A DNA stretch of 64,000 nt from Paenibacillus sp. J5C2022 (GCF_025567625.1 NZ_JAOQJC010000019.1:62001-126000), one strand, 5' to 3'. Positions 35,098 through 43,885 are shown, numbered from the stretch's first letter. The notes: generated by a model not told the origin, from the letters alone. Made by a program: numbers and translations.

Positions 35098-35645
35098 AGG
35101 ACCCTCAGCGTATGTGCCATACACTATACCAGCCCGCTTGTACCTTTTAGGACCCTCAGCGTATGCGCCATACACTATACCAGCCCGCTTGTACCTTTTA
35201 GAACTTCTAGCGTATGTGCCATACACTATACCAGCCCGCTTGCACCTTTTCGGACTTCTAGCGTATGTGCCATACACTATACCAGCCCGCTTGCACCTTT
35301 TCGGACTCTCAGCGTATGCGCCATACACTATACCAGCCCGCTTGCACCTTTTCGGACTCTCAGCGTATGCGCCATACACTACAACAGCCCGCTTGCACCT
35401 TTTCGGACTCTCAGCGTATGTGCCATACACTATACCAGCCCGCTTGCACCTTTTCGGACTCTCAGCGTATGTGCCATACACTATACCAGCCCGCTTGCAC
35501 CTTTTCGGACTCTCAGCGTATGCGCCATACACTATACCAGCCCGCTTGTACCTTTTCGGACTTCTAGCGTATGTGCCATACACTATACCAGCCCGCTTGT
35601 ACTTTCGGACCTTTAGCGTATGTACCTTGCAATATGCCAGCTCTC
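35098..35645. repeat. Eleven 51-bp tandem repeats with a palindromic core (array C)
   Basis: GTATGYGCCATAC recurs at 35110, 35161, 35212, 35263, 35314, 35365, 35416, 35467, 35518 and 35569, exactly 51 bp apart, with a degenerate last copy at 35618. The core is a dyad (GTATG-nGC-CATAC) extended to AGCGTATG/CATACACT with one wobble. The linker reads TATACCAGCCCGCTTGCACC then TTTTCGGACTCTC with few changes. It lies between convergent genes (34968 end, 35855 end). Stop-free 51-bp periodicity yields artefactual frames on both strands. Confidence 0.92.
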
Positions 35646-35797
35646 ATCTGACGTCCCTGTCCACCGGATAAGTTGGGGGAGCGTCTCATGCAGCTAAATA
35701 ATACGTAGTTCAGTCCAAGGTGCAGAAATGACAATACTCTACTCCAACCCATGCACCATCAGCTACAGCTTATCCCTATCTCACACTCCCACACCGA

Positions 35798-35840
35798 CAA
35801 AAAAAGCCTGCACAGCACGCCAGGCGTGCCCCGCAGACTT
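35798..35840 (-). terminator. Rho-independent terminator of the aldolase-like gene
   Basis: On the minus strand GCACGCC pairs with GGCGTGC (35815-35829) inside a longer stem, followed by seven T (35805-35799), directly after the stop codon at 35855. Confidence 0.8.
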
Positions 35841-35854
35841 CGCTTTCCATCCTC

Positions 35855-36814
35855 TTACTTGCTCGCCATCTCCGGTGTCGTCAGCTGATCGTAGAAATCG
35901 ACAGCCTTATCCTTGTTCTCCGTAGCGCGCAGCGCCATTGCGGAACGAGGATGCTCATCCAGTATGCCGGTAATCATGTAAGGAATGATGTATCCCCACT
36001 CCTCCTTCTCGCGGAGCGGAATCATGTACTTCTCGATCATGTCCAGCACAGGGCGGACGTTGTACTTTGCATTTTGCAGCTCCGATACAAGCAGCTCCGT
36101 ATTGCAGTTGCCCGCCGCGCGGCCCATGCCGTATACCGAAGAATCCAGCAGCTCGACGCCTTTGCCTGCCGCCAGCAGTGTATTGGCGAATGCCAGCTGC
36201 AGGTTGTTGTGCGCATGGATGCCCAGACGCTTGTTCGGCAGATGCTCCTTGAATTTATCCACCAGGTAGCTGAAATCATCCGGCTTCAGGCTGCCGTAGG
36301 AATCTACTATATACACGATGTCTACAACGCTATCGGCAATCGCCTTGAACGCTTCCACAAGCTGATTCTCCATTACGTTGGACAGCGCCATAATGTTCAG
36401 GGTCGTCTCATAGCCGCGGTCATGGAAGATTTGCACCAGTTCCAGCGCTTTGTCAACATCCTGAATGTAGCAGGCTACGCGGATCAGATCCAGCATGCTC
36501 TCGCTGCGAGGCAAGATGTCGCTCTCGTCTACACGACCGATATCTACAAGCGCAGACAGCTTCGTATTGCCTTTGTTCGGGATGACTTTCTTCAGGAAGT
36601 CGTCGTTCAGGAAGCGCCATGGACCTGCCTGATCGGCACCCTTCAGCAGCTTGGGGGAATTTTTATAGCCAATCTCCATATAGTCAACGCCTGCTTCGTT
36701 CAGGCTGTTATATAAATGGCTGACGAATTCTACACTGAAATCCCAGTTGTTCACGAGTCCGCCGTCACGAATCGTACAGTCGACAATTTTGCAGTGGCTT
36801 GTTTTCGATTGCAT
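35855..36814 (-). CDS. HMG-CoA lyase-like aldolase-domain protein
   Basis: 319 residues of a TIM-barrel aldolase/isopropylmalate-synthase type: CTIRDGGLVNNWDF (metal-binding D and catalytic R), VDYMEIGYKN, VYIVDSYGSL, and the metal ligands in GIHAHNNLQLAFAN, followed by a GMGRAAGNCNTELL stretch. Related to 4-hydroxy-2-oxovalerate aldolases, but the exact substrate is unknown. ATG 36814 is supported by AAAGGAG; the frame to 36841 lacks a site. It stands alone between its terminator and the DHHW gene. Confidence 0.85.
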   Translation of the reverse strand: MQSKTSHCKIVDCTIRDGGLVNNWDFSVEFVSHLYNSLNEAGVDYMEIGYKNSPKLLKGADQAGPWRFLNDDFLKKVIPNKGNTKLSALVDIGRVDESDILPRSESMLDLIRVACYIQDVDKALELVQIFHDRGYETTLNIMALSNVMENQLVEAFKAIADSVVDIVYIVDSYGSLKPDDFSYLVDKFKEHLPNKRLGIHAHNNLQLAFANTLLAAGKGVELLDSSVYGMGRAAGNCNTELLVSELQNAKYNVRPVLDMIEKYMIPLREKEEWGYIIPYMITGILDEHPRSAMALRATENKDKAVDFYDQLTTPEMASK

Positions 36815-36910
36815 GTCAGATGCTCCTTTTAAGTTGAACATGAGTTCATTAATTGATTTTATCTACCATCATACTTCAATTGGTGTTGGAACGCAAAGCT
36901 ATTTTCGCCA

Positions 36911-38179
36911 TTATGTCTTATCGTTCGCCAAGTTCAGCCCGAGCCGCTTCTCCAGGACGTCTGTGAACCCTTCATGGGAAGTAACCGCGGAATTGTTCAA
37001 AAATAGAACATCGTCGATGTCGTTCCGCTCCATATAGTCGTACACATCTCCCTTATAATAGCGCAAATCCAGCAGATGGATTTCCTCGTAATGCGGGATG
37101 AGGAATGGAGCGAAGGCGTTGGCATAGGAATCCTTAATGATCAGAATACGCTCACCCGAATGCTCGGTAGTCATAACGGCGACGGAAGTGTCCCCCCCAA
37201 GAAAAGCGCTGTAGCCGGTCGCATACTGATCAATAATCGGCATACTGACCATCTTGCCCATATTCTCGGCTGTCAGGGCAGCCTCCTTCGCCTTGTACAG
37301 GAACAGCTTATCGGGATCATCCTTCATCCCCTCGCCCATCGTCGCAGCATAGGTCGTGCCCAGGAATGTTCCCCGCTCCTGCCATTCGTAGTCATCGACA
37401 GATAGCGCCTCCTTGCCGGCTTCCTTCGCGAAGCTGACATAACCATAATAAGCGCCAAGCGCTGTCCAGTGGTGATCGGTCCGGAAATAAATATATTCGT
37501 CCACATGCTGCTGCAGCTGATTATAGACGGGCACATTCGTCACTCCGGGAGCCAGATGCTTCGCCATCTCCTCAGCGGCAGCCGACTGAGAGGGCGAGAG
37601 CTTGCGGTACTTGTCATTGTTCAAATATTCGATGGAGGACGGCACAAGCAGCGTATAGATGCCCTTCACTCCCTTTATCCCCTTCGCTTTCGCCGCAAAG
37701 GCGTTGACCGCAGCCGCATACTTCTCCGCCGCTTGCTCTCTATAGTAATAAATCTCCATCGCCCGATTGCCGATGACGAGATACCTTCCCTTCTTGCCGT
37801 CATTCTCATGCCCGCTGCCGCTCGCTTGGGGAGCACCGTCATCGCCAATGCGCTTGCTGTCTGCAATGACATGCATGTTGTTGCCCCCGGACACTTGAAT
37901 GGATACTTCCTCTCCGCTATCGATTCCATACAGTGCGCTAATGCTGCTGCCAGCTCCGATAAAGGCGCTTCGGAACACGAAGCGGTCGGCGAAGTAATCC
38001 TCCACATCCCTTGCATAATCGCCGTTCAACAGGCTGCTTGCCGTCCAATCGGGCCATTGCTTCAACGTGCGCTGCTCCGTCCGCGATACATCCTCCGTAC
38101 TGCGAAAAAACAGATTCAATAGAAAGAAAACAGCCAAAATGGCGAAGAACAAGCCGACATTCCACTTCTCACGGTTCAT
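36911..38179 (-). CDS. DHHW-family (AlgJ/AlgX-like) O-acetylation protein
   Basis: 422 residues: one N-terminal membrane anchor (VGLFFAILAVFFLLNLFF), then an extracytoplasmic SGNH-hydrolase-like domain containing the signature FRTDHHWTALGAYYGY near residue 215 and a downstream KDSYANAF motif (the Ser-containing block). Such proteins pair with MBOAT acyltransferases to O-acetylate extracellular polysaccharide. It follows the MBOAT gene by 12 bp and has AAGGGGG before ATG 38179. Confidence 0.85.
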   Translation of the reverse strand: MNREKWNVGLFFAILAVFFLLNLFFRSTEDVSRTEQRTLKQWPDWTASSLLNGDYARDVEDYFADRFVFRSAFIGAGSSISALYGIDSGEEVSIQVSGGNNMHVIADSKRIGDDGAPQASGSGHENDGKKGRYLVIGNRAMEIYYYREQAAEKYAAAVNAFAAKAKGIKGVKGIYTLLVPSSIEYLNNDKYRKLSPSQSAAAEEMAKHLAPGVTNVPVYNQLQQHVDEYIYFRTDHHWTALGAYYGYVSFAKEAGKEALSVDDYEWQERGTFLGTTYAATMGEGMKDDPDKLFLYKAKEAALTAENMGKMVSMPIIDQYATGYSAFLGGDTSVAVMTTEHSGERILIIKDSYANAFAPFLIPHYEEIHLLDLRYYKGDVYDYMERNDIDDVLFLNNSAVTSHEGFTDVLEKRLGLNLANDKT

Positions 38180-38191
38180 CCCATCGCCCCC

Positions 38192-39598
38192 TTAAAATCT
38201 GAAGTACAGAAACGGATTGTAGGTGCTACCTACAAGCATCGTCGTCGATACGAATAGAATTGCCGCATTAAAAAGCGGAATGGAAAGCGGTCGGAGCCGC
38301 TCCATCGCCGGAAGACGAGCCGCCAAAGCGTCTGCAATCCGCTTAGGCAGCGGGGTGCAGGCGATTATGGCGACGATCAGGAAAAACAGATGATCCATCA
38401 CGTATATTTGCAGCTCCAGATTATACAGCTTCACCTCATCCAGCCCCAGCAGCGTCTTGAAGAAGTGTATGCCCGACGACATATCCGTAAAGTAGAAAAA
38501 CACCCAGCCGACAAGCATGGCGGCAGTAGCATAAATATGGGACATGAACGCCGGAAGCTTGCTCAGCAGACGCAGCAGGAACAGCTTCTCGATATAGATC
38601 AGGAAACCGAAATAAAGGCCCCAAAAAATAAAGTTCCAGCTTGCTCCATGCCATAGCCCTGTCAGAAACCAGACAATGAATAGATTGCGAGCTTGCCATC
38701 TGCGGTTGCCGCCGAGCGGAATGTATACATAATCACGAAAGAAGCTGCCTAAAGACATATTCCATCTGCGCCAAAACTCTGTTGCCGAACGCGATATGTA
38801 AGGATAGTTGAAGTTTTCCGGATAAGTGAAGCCCACCATTTTGCCCAGCCCGATCGCCATATCGGAATAGCCGGAGAAATCAAAGTAAATTTGCAGAGCG
38901 AACAGCAAGATGCCGAACCAGGCTCCCAGCACAGTCGCTTCGGACAGCTGGTTATCCAGAAATAACGGGGCCAGCTCGCCGCACCCATTGGCTAATATGA
39001 CTTTCTTGCCCAGCCCGATGACGAACCGGGTAATCCCCTCGCTGAAGGAGGGCCAGGAGAACCGCCTGTCCTGAAATTCATGCTCAATGTCCCTATATCG
39101 CACGATAGGTCCCGCAATCAATTGCGGGAAGAGCGATACATAGAGCAGCACATGGGTGAACGTGCCCGGCTGCTTCACATCGCCTCGATAAACGTCAACG
39201 AGATAGGACATCATTTGAAAGGTAAAAAAGGAGATGCCGATCGGCAGCGCCACCTCCGTATAGGGAAGGTCCAGCCGGGGCAGCAAGTTCAGATTGGCAA
39301 TGAGGAAGTCCGCATATTTGAAGAAGCCCAATATAGCCAAGTTGACGCTTACGGCGGCAGCGGTCAGCCACTTGCCCCTCCTCGTCCCCCGATGCCGATG
39401 GATATAGCGGGCGAACCAGTAGCCGTTCAAGCCGCAGAGCAGAAGCAGCAAGATCCAGACCGGCTCCCCCCACGCATAGAACAGCAGTGATGCAGCGATT
39501 AATACGCCATTCCGATAGCTAGTACGCTTAGATAGAAAGTAGAATAGAAACAAGAGCGGCAAAAACCCATACAAAAAAAACAAGCTCGAAAAGACCAA
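38192..39598 (-). CDS. MBOAT-family O-acyltransferase (AlgI-like)
   Basis: 468 residues with about eleven hydrophobic segments. The conserved active-site His is in FLTGLWHGASWNFIFWG near residue 320. The N-terminus VFSSLFFLYGFLPLLFLFYFLS is typical of AlgI/PatA proteins, and ATEFWRRWNMSLGSFFRDYVYIPLGG (read across 270-300) is the core MBOAT block. The start is TTG 39598, behind GGGAG. It would move acyl groups across the membrane for transfer by the DHHW partner to a cell-surface or exported glycan. Confidence 0.92.
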   Translation of the reverse strand: MVFSSLFFLYGFLPLLFLFYFLSKRTSYRNGVLIAASLLFYAWGEPVWILLLLLCGLNGYWFARYIHRHRGTRRGKWLTAAAVSVNLAILGFFKYADFLIANLNLLPRLDLPYTEVALPIGISFFTFQMMSYLVDVYRGDVKQPGTFTHVLLYVSLFPQLIAGPIVRYRDIEHEFQDRRFSWPSFSEGITRFVIGLGKKVILANGCGELAPLFLDNQLSEATVLGAWFGILLFALQIYFDFSGYSDMAIGLGKMVGFTYPENFNYPYISRSATEFWRRWNMSLGSFFRDYVYIPLGGNRRWQARNLFIVWFLTGLWHGASWNFIFWGLYFGFLIYIEKLFLLRLLSKLPAFMSHIYATAAMLVGWVFFYFTDMSSGIHFFKTLLGLDEVKLYNLELQIYVMDHLFFLIVAIIACTPLPKRIADALAARLPAMERLRPLSIPLFNAAILFVSTTMLVGSTYNPFLYFRF

Positions 39599-39716
39599 GT
39601 TCCCAACTCCCAGCTGTGTCTAGCCGATAATCACCATTTCCAAAATTATATCAAATCAGTGGGAAAAAGAGAACAAGCGTGACGAGCCTGACCTTCGGCT
39701 GTCACCTAATTGTGCA

Positions 39717-39745
39717 TTTACAAATGGAAAAAATAGCGCTAAAAT
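39717..39745 (+). promoter_or_regulatory. SigA-type promoter of the riboswitch transcript
   Basis: TTTACA (39717-39722) and TAAAAT (39740-39745) are separated by exactly 17 bp, placing the start near 39752, ten bases before the riboswitch P1 stem. Confidence 0.65.
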
Positions 39746-39761
39746 ATTATGTAAACATAAA

Positions 39762-39899
39762 CGCTTAATTTTTCGATTTTCGAAAAAGCGGGGGAACCAA
39801 TGCAGGCGACGATAGCGCATGCAAGGGGTGAATCCGGGGAGTTGTACCCCCGGTAGGGCCTTCTCTCTAGCCCGAATCCGACAGCTAACCTCGTAAGCG
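39762..39899 (+). promoter_or_regulatory. c-di-AMP riboswitch (ydaO/yuaA type)
   Basis: Characteristic conserved blocks occur in order: GCGGGGGAACCAA (about 39788), GGGGTGAATCC (39825), TAGGGCC (39854) and GCCCGAATCCGACAGCTAAC (39870), then CTCGTAAGCG. P1 is formed by CGCTTA (39762-39767) with TAAGCG (39894-39899). No terminator follows; the ribosome site AAGGAG begins four bases after P1, so control may act at translation or through processing. c-di-AMP binding normally turns expression off. Confidence 0.9.
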
Positions 39900-39919
39900 G
39901 AAGAAGGAGAGATGCAAAG

Positions 39920-40354
39920 ATGCTGTCCATTAGCGTTAACGATTCCCCCTTTCCGGCGGATCAGCCGCAGCATCTGACGATTAGCCGAATCGAGTTATTC
40001 GTCATACCCGCCATTGCGGTCGATGCAGCCGGATACAGAGTCTGTATTCGATTAACAAGCGAATACGGCTATGGATGGAGCGAGCAGTTCCTATGCGAGA
40101 CTGAATCGCTCGATCTGGATGATTGGAGCCATCACTTACGCCCCTTTATCGGAGAATTCCCGCTATCCTCACTTACGGAAAGGCTCACGGAACGAATTGC
40201 AGAATGGCATGATGCCGACAGTCGCATGACCGCCATGTTCGCAGCTGCGCTTACACAGCTTACGCGTCAGGCAGGTCAGCCGGGCTCCGCTTCGCTTCAT
40301 GCAGAGGAATCGGTTCTGCAGCAGCGCGCTATCGCTTATATTTCGATTGATTGA
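39920..40354 (+). CDS. Unknown 144-residue protein under c-di-AMP riboswitch
   Basis: Starts at ATG 39920, ten bases after AGGAG; an ATG at 39912 in another frame stops early. The protein is soluble and without signal peptide. The first half (ISRIELFVIPAIAVDAAGYRV, IRLTSEYGYGWSE) vaguely resembles the capping domain of enolase-superfamily enzymes, but no barrel follows. The rest is helical (LTERIAEWHDADSRMTAMFAAALTQL). I cannot assign a family. Known c-di-AMP riboswitch targets are potassium/osmolyte transporters and cell-wall hydrolases, which this is not. Confidence 0.7.
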   Translation: MLSISVNDSPFPADQPQHLTISRIELFVIPAIAVDAAGYRVCIRLTSEYGYGWSEQFLCETESLDLDDWSHHLRPFIGEFPLSSLTERLTERIAEWHDADSRMTAMFAAALTQLTRQAGQPGSASLHAEESVLQQRAIAYISID

Positions 40355-40393
40355 TCACAGCAATTGCATGTCTTCATGAACAGCATGGACAGT

Positions 40394-40430
40394 AGCCCGG
40401 AGCTCTTCGCAGATGAGCTTCGGGCTTATT
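40394..40430. terminator. Hairpin terminator between convergent genes
   Basis: AGCCCGGAGCTC (40394-40405) pairs with GAGCTTCGGGCT (40415-40426) with one mismatch, followed by TATTG on the plus strand. It probably serves the riboswitch-controlled gene and perhaps both directions. Confidence 0.6.
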
Positions 40431-40434
40431 GTCG

Positions 40435-41217
40435 TTATGAGCCGGTAGAATGATAGTGCTTCACCCCCGCCCGCCATACCAGGAGGCACGGCAGCAGGAA
40501 CAAGGCTCCCCCAAGTGGCGTGAGAATGCCCAGCAGCAGGCTTCCTTCCTCCTTGTCCAGCAGATACAGCAGCGGATAGTACGTCACGCACCCGAACGGA
40601 ATAATGAAAGTGAAGAACTTGAACACGGGTCTCTCATAGATATGAAGCGGATACTGCGCCATCTCCCGACCCCCGTCCGTGAAGACGTTCGCCACCTCCA
40701 AGCCCTGAACCGTCCAGAAGCATAGCGTAGCCGCCAGCATGAAGATGCCTGTGAATATAAATACGCCGTTCAGCACCATGAAAGACAAGGTCAGAAGCTT
40801 CGGAAGCGACCATACCTGCGGCAGATTCGACAAGGACCAGATGAGCACGATGATGCTCTGAAGAAGACGGCCGATGCGCGTAAATTCGAACTTCGATCCC
40901 AGCACCTGAAGCACCGTATTGCGCGGTCTGACCAGGAGACGGTCGAAGCCGCCAGCTACGACAAGTCCGGAGAAGGCGTCGAAGCCCCGGGCCAGGCTCT
41001 CGCTAAGCGAGAAGGACAAGTGAATAACCGCATAACATAATGCCACCTCGAAGAAGCTCCAGCCCTGCAGCTGTCCGAACCGTTCGAACATAAAGTACAT
41101 GCCGGCAAACACGAAGAACGGGATAAAAAACTGACCGATGCTAAGCAGAAAAAACGACATCCGGTATTGCAGCTGTGATCTGAAATGAATCGACATGTAT
41201 TGAAAGTATAGCTTCAT
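40435..41217 (-). CDS. ABC-2-type transporter permease subunit
   Basis: 260 residues with six hydrophobic segments; the pattern of a first helix (FFLLSIGQFFIPFFVFAGMYF), an amphipathic FDRLLVRPRNTVLQVLG loop and late IIPFGCVTYYPLLYLL matches the PF06182-like ABC-2 exporter subunits. GGAGG precedes ATG 41217. Last gene of a three-gene exporter operon, seven bp after the second permease. Confidence 0.87.
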   Translation of the reverse strand: MKLYFQYMSIHFRSQLQYRMSFFLLSIGQFFIPFFVFAGMYFMFERFGQLQGWSFFEVALCYAVIHLSFSLSESLARGFDAFSGLVVAGGFDRLLVRPRNTVLQVLGSKFEFTRIGRLLQSIIVLIWSLSNLPQVWSLPKLLTLSFMVLNGVFIFTGIFMLAATLCFWTVQGLEVANVFTDGGREMAQYPLHIYERPVFKFFTFIIPFGCVTYYPLLYLLDKEEGSLLLGILTPLGGALFLLPCLLVWRAGVKHYHSTGS

Positions 41218-41224
41218 AAGTATT

Positions 41225-42040
41225 CTAGCCTCCTTGCACGACTACGGCGCGAAGCGCTCGCTGCATAAGCCAATAGCCGCCTGCGATGAGAATGACCAAC
41301 CATAGCAACTGGACGCTGATGCCTGTCAATGCCTCCAGCTTGGGAATATGTCCGGAATAGACCCGGAACGGGAAATCCGCCGTATAGCGGAAGGGCAGCA
41401 GATGGACGATCGACTGCAGCCACGACGGCATGAGCGGCACGGGGATAATCAAGCCGGCCAGAAATTCGCCCGCCACCCCTACCATCAGAATGGAGCCGAC
41501 GGGAGACATGGTCCAGAAGACCGATATATAGATCAGCATGGATATGGCTGTAACAAGCAGAAGAGCGAGCATGAGCGCAAGTGCGAACAGGAAGAATGTG
41601 AAGACATCCGGCGGCAGCTCCATCCGATAAGGCTGCGGAAGGAAGAAGATGATCCCAAGCAGCGGGAAGCACCGCAGCAGCGCACTGGCCACTCGCTGTG
41701 CAATCAGCTTCGCGTACCAGAAGGGATAGAGCTTCGCCGGCCTGCATAGCTCATAAGCAATGTGGCCGTCCGTAATCATGCCGAACAGCTCATTGTCCCG
41801 GAACCAAAGCGCGATGAAGGACAAGAAAATTTGCTGCAGCCATACGTACGTAATCAGATCCTCCAGCGGGAACACAGTCATTGCCGCGCTATTCTCGTAG
41901 AAGGCGATGAAGATCATAATGAAGACAAATCCGAAAAACAGCTGGGTCGCGATGCCGGCCAGCGCTGCAGTCCGATACTGCAGACCGTTAATAAACCTTA
42001 AGCGACAGATGGACCAATAGGCATTCCTCGTGCCTATCAT
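41225..42040 (-). CDS. ABC-2-type transporter permease subunit
   Basis: 271 residues, six hydrophobic segments, with the ABC-2 features AYELCRPAKLYPFWYAKLIAQR (cytoplasmic loop after helix 2) and LPFRYTADFPFRVYSG near the end. The ATG at 42040 overlaps the ATPase stop (ATGA), so translation is coupled. Together with the other permease it would form a heterodimeric channel. Substrate unknown. Confidence 0.87.
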   Translation of the reverse strand: MIGTRNAYWSICRLRFINGLQYRTAALAGIATQLFFGFVFIMIFIAFYENSAAMTVFPLEDLITYVWLQQIFLSFIALWFRDNELFGMITDGHIAYELCRPAKLYPFWYAKLIAQRVASALLRCFPLLGIIFFLPQPYRMELPPDVFTFFLFALALMLALLLVTAISMLIYISVFWTMSPVGSILMVGVAGEFLAGLIIPVPLMPSWLQSIVHLLPFRYTADFPFRVYSGHIPKLEALTGISVQLLWLVILIAGGYWLMQRALRAVVVQGG

Positions 42041-43029
42041 ATCTGATGCTCCTCGTACAGCTGTACGATAATCTCATCGATTCCCTTCTCATCCACCGCA
42101 ATGTCGAGTAGTTCCACATGCTGCGACAACGGCGCTATGAGATCGGCCAGCTTGGTTCGCTCGGCATCGAATGCATACACAGCCCGTTCCGGCGTCCAGC
42201 TCAGCCGGCTTGCCCCCGGCAGCTCAATCGGCTCCGCATGCTCTCTATAATCTATCGTCAGCATGCGTCCCGACCCGAAGCGTGCCTTCAGATCCGGCAG
42301 CGTGCCGTCATAGAGCAAGGTTCCTTTTCCAATCATCAGTATTCTGTCCGCCAGCGCCTCGATATCGCTCATATCGTGTGTCGTAAGGATGACGGTCACT
42401 CCCCGCTCTCTATTGATGCGCTTAATAAATTTGCGAACCGCAATCTTGCTCACCGCATCCAGTCCGATCGTCGGCTCGTCGAGGAAGAGCAGCTTCGGAT
42501 TGTGAAGCAGCGAGGCCGCAATCTCGCACCGCATCCGCTGCCCCAAGCTGAGCTGACGAACGGGTACGCCCAGAATATCGTCCAGCGCCAGCATATCAGT
42601 TAGCATCTTCAGGTTGTCTCTGTAGATCGGCTCAGGGATACGATAGATGTCTCTGAGCAACTGGAAGGAATCGATTACCGGCACATCCCACCACAGCTGC
42701 GAGCGCTGACCGAACACCACACCGATATGCTTGACGTACGGTGTCCGATCCCTCCATGGGGTGAAGCCCATAACGGTGCAACTGCCCTTATCCGGTACCA
42801 GTATGCCGCTCATCACCTTGATCGTCGTAGACTTGCCTGCCCCGTTTGGTCCGATATAACCGACGATCTCCCCCTCCCCGATGCTGAAGGAAATGTCGTT
42901 TAATGCCTCCACCTTTCTGTACTTGCGGATAAACAGCGATTTCACGGCTGCCGCCAGTCCCGCTGTCCGCTCCGCCACCTGGAACGTTTTCCCGATGTCT
43001 TGAAGCTCAATTATTGGCTTTCGCATCAT
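42037..43029 (-). CDS. ABC transporter ATPase subunit
   Basis: 330 residues. Walker A GPNGAGKST at 60-68, Q-loop in FGQRSQLWWD, signature LSLGQRMRCE, Walker B LLFLDEP and switch TTHD are all present. The helical insert and the C-terminal 80-residue domain are typical of ATPases paired with PF06182-like ABC-2 permeases. AAGGAGAACAA precedes two adjacent ATG codons; the first is used. It energises export through the two permeases encoded downstream. Confidence 0.93.
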   Translation of the reverse strand: MMRKPIIELQDIGKTFQVAERTAGLAAAVKSLFIRKYRKVEALNDISFSIGEGEIVGYIGPNGAGKSTTIKVMSGILVPDKGSCTVMGFTPWRDRTPYVKHIGVVFGQRSQLWWDVPVIDSFQLLRDIYRIPEPIYRDNLKMLTDMLALDDILGVPVRQLSLGQRMRCEIAASLLHNPKLLFLDEPTIGLDAVSKIAVRKFIKRINRERGVTVILTTHDMSDIEALADRILMIGKGTLLYDGTLPDLKARFGSGRMLTIDYREHAEPIELPGASRLSWTPERAVYAFDAERTKLADLIAPLSQHVELLDIAVDEKGIDEIIVQLYEEHQI

Positions 43030-43158
43030 TTGTTCTCCTTTTTCTCCTGTTTAATTTTGACGCTGCGTTCTAACACGGCACATAAGGCGCATGAAACCTC
43101 TGTTCAGACATCGCTTAATGGCAGGAAAAAAAATATATATCAAATTTCAAAAAAAGTA

Positions 43159-43187
43159 TAGACTTATATTTCAGTCTGGGTTATACT
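43159..43187 (+). promoter_or_regulatory. SigA-type promoter for a short transcript
   Basis: TAGACT (43159-43164) and TATACT (43182-43187), 17 bp apart, on the plus strand, in the space upstream of the ABC-2 exporter operon. Predicted start near 43194. Confidence 0.6.
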
Positions 43188-43193
43188 ACTATT

Positions 43194-43316
43194 ATAAGTG
43201 ATGAGGAACAAGGTATTTTCGCAGCAAGTTTTGATTTTTCTTTTTCGAGGGCTATATTTTCTTAAATAACCAATGCCTGGCGGGTTTTATCCATAAACCT
43301 GTCGGGCATTTTATAT
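43194..43316 (+). ncRNA. Putative 120-nt small RNA with a 22-residue frame
   Basis: Between the promoter at 43159-43187 and an intrinsic terminator lies a compact transcript. The terminator pairs AATGCCTGGCGGGTTT (43272-43287) with AAACCTGTCGGGCATT (43295-43310) as 16 bp with three G-U pairs, followed by TTTATAT. It contains ATG 43201 and the frame MRNKVFSQQVLIFLFRGLYFLK-stop (43201-43269) in two halves, without a Shine-Dalgarno site, so it would be almost leaderless. It may be a regulatory RNA, a micro-peptide mRNA (a hydrophobic, toxin-like peptide is conceivable) or both. Confidence 0.5.
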
Positions 43317-43404
43317 GTCTTCTTACTCCTTAACCACCTTTGTCTTCAGCAAAAGACCAAATCCCCCAGACGGGTAACCGGCATCGCCGTTCGACGTTTT
43401 CGTA

Positions 43405-43535
43405 TGATGCTCCCGTTCGGCCTTTTCATTCGCCCCTTCTACACTTCCGCTCAATGCATCTATTCGACCTTTTCGTTCGATGCTTCCGAGCTCCCTTTCG
43501 TTCGCCCCTTCCACACTTCCGCTCAATGCTCCCGC
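43405..43535. repeat. 72-bp direct repeat
   Basis: TTCGCCCCTTCTACACTTCC, continuing GCTCAATGC, begins near 43429 and recurs 72 bp later with one or two changes. The interior contains further CGTTCGATGCT-type pieces. Only about two units are present. The frames across it (repeated SGSVEGANE on the minus strand) look artefactual. Confidence 0.6.
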
Positions 43536-43884
43536 ACCGCATGGCCAACTAGTCGGCCTTCATTTGCTCCGCAGCCGGTATATGCCAACTACGGTTACGG
43601 TCATTCATTTATAATCGCAACTATCTAGCTTATCTAACTGGATTTCATGACATTAATTTGATCAAAATGCTCCTCATGGTCACAATGAACTGGATTCTTT
43701 GCTACTAATTCTGCCCATTAGATCGATGTTGAGCAATATGACCTGATTTAACTGTACTTATTCCATTCGATCATACGAGTACGACAGTTTCAGTATTATT
43801 AATGACACAAAATCCATTTAGAGTCTCACTCAATGGTCAGTTTAATACTTTATTTTCTGCTGACAACATTTCCCGTCCGCAAAA
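43536..43884. other. Intergenic stretch without recognisable features
   Basis: AT-richer than the surroundings. I find no gene, repeat or promoter that I can support. Confidence 0.5.
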
Positions 43885-43885
43885 T

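Noticed and set aside
34859..35671. Open frames of 160-270 codons across array C
   Set aside because: The repeat unit is 51 bp (17 codons) and stop-free in several frames on both strands. No ribosome sites or domains.
43328..43628. Small coding genes in the 72-bp repeat region
   Set aside because: Frames on both strands overlap the repeat, lack ribosome sites and consist of repeated peptides.
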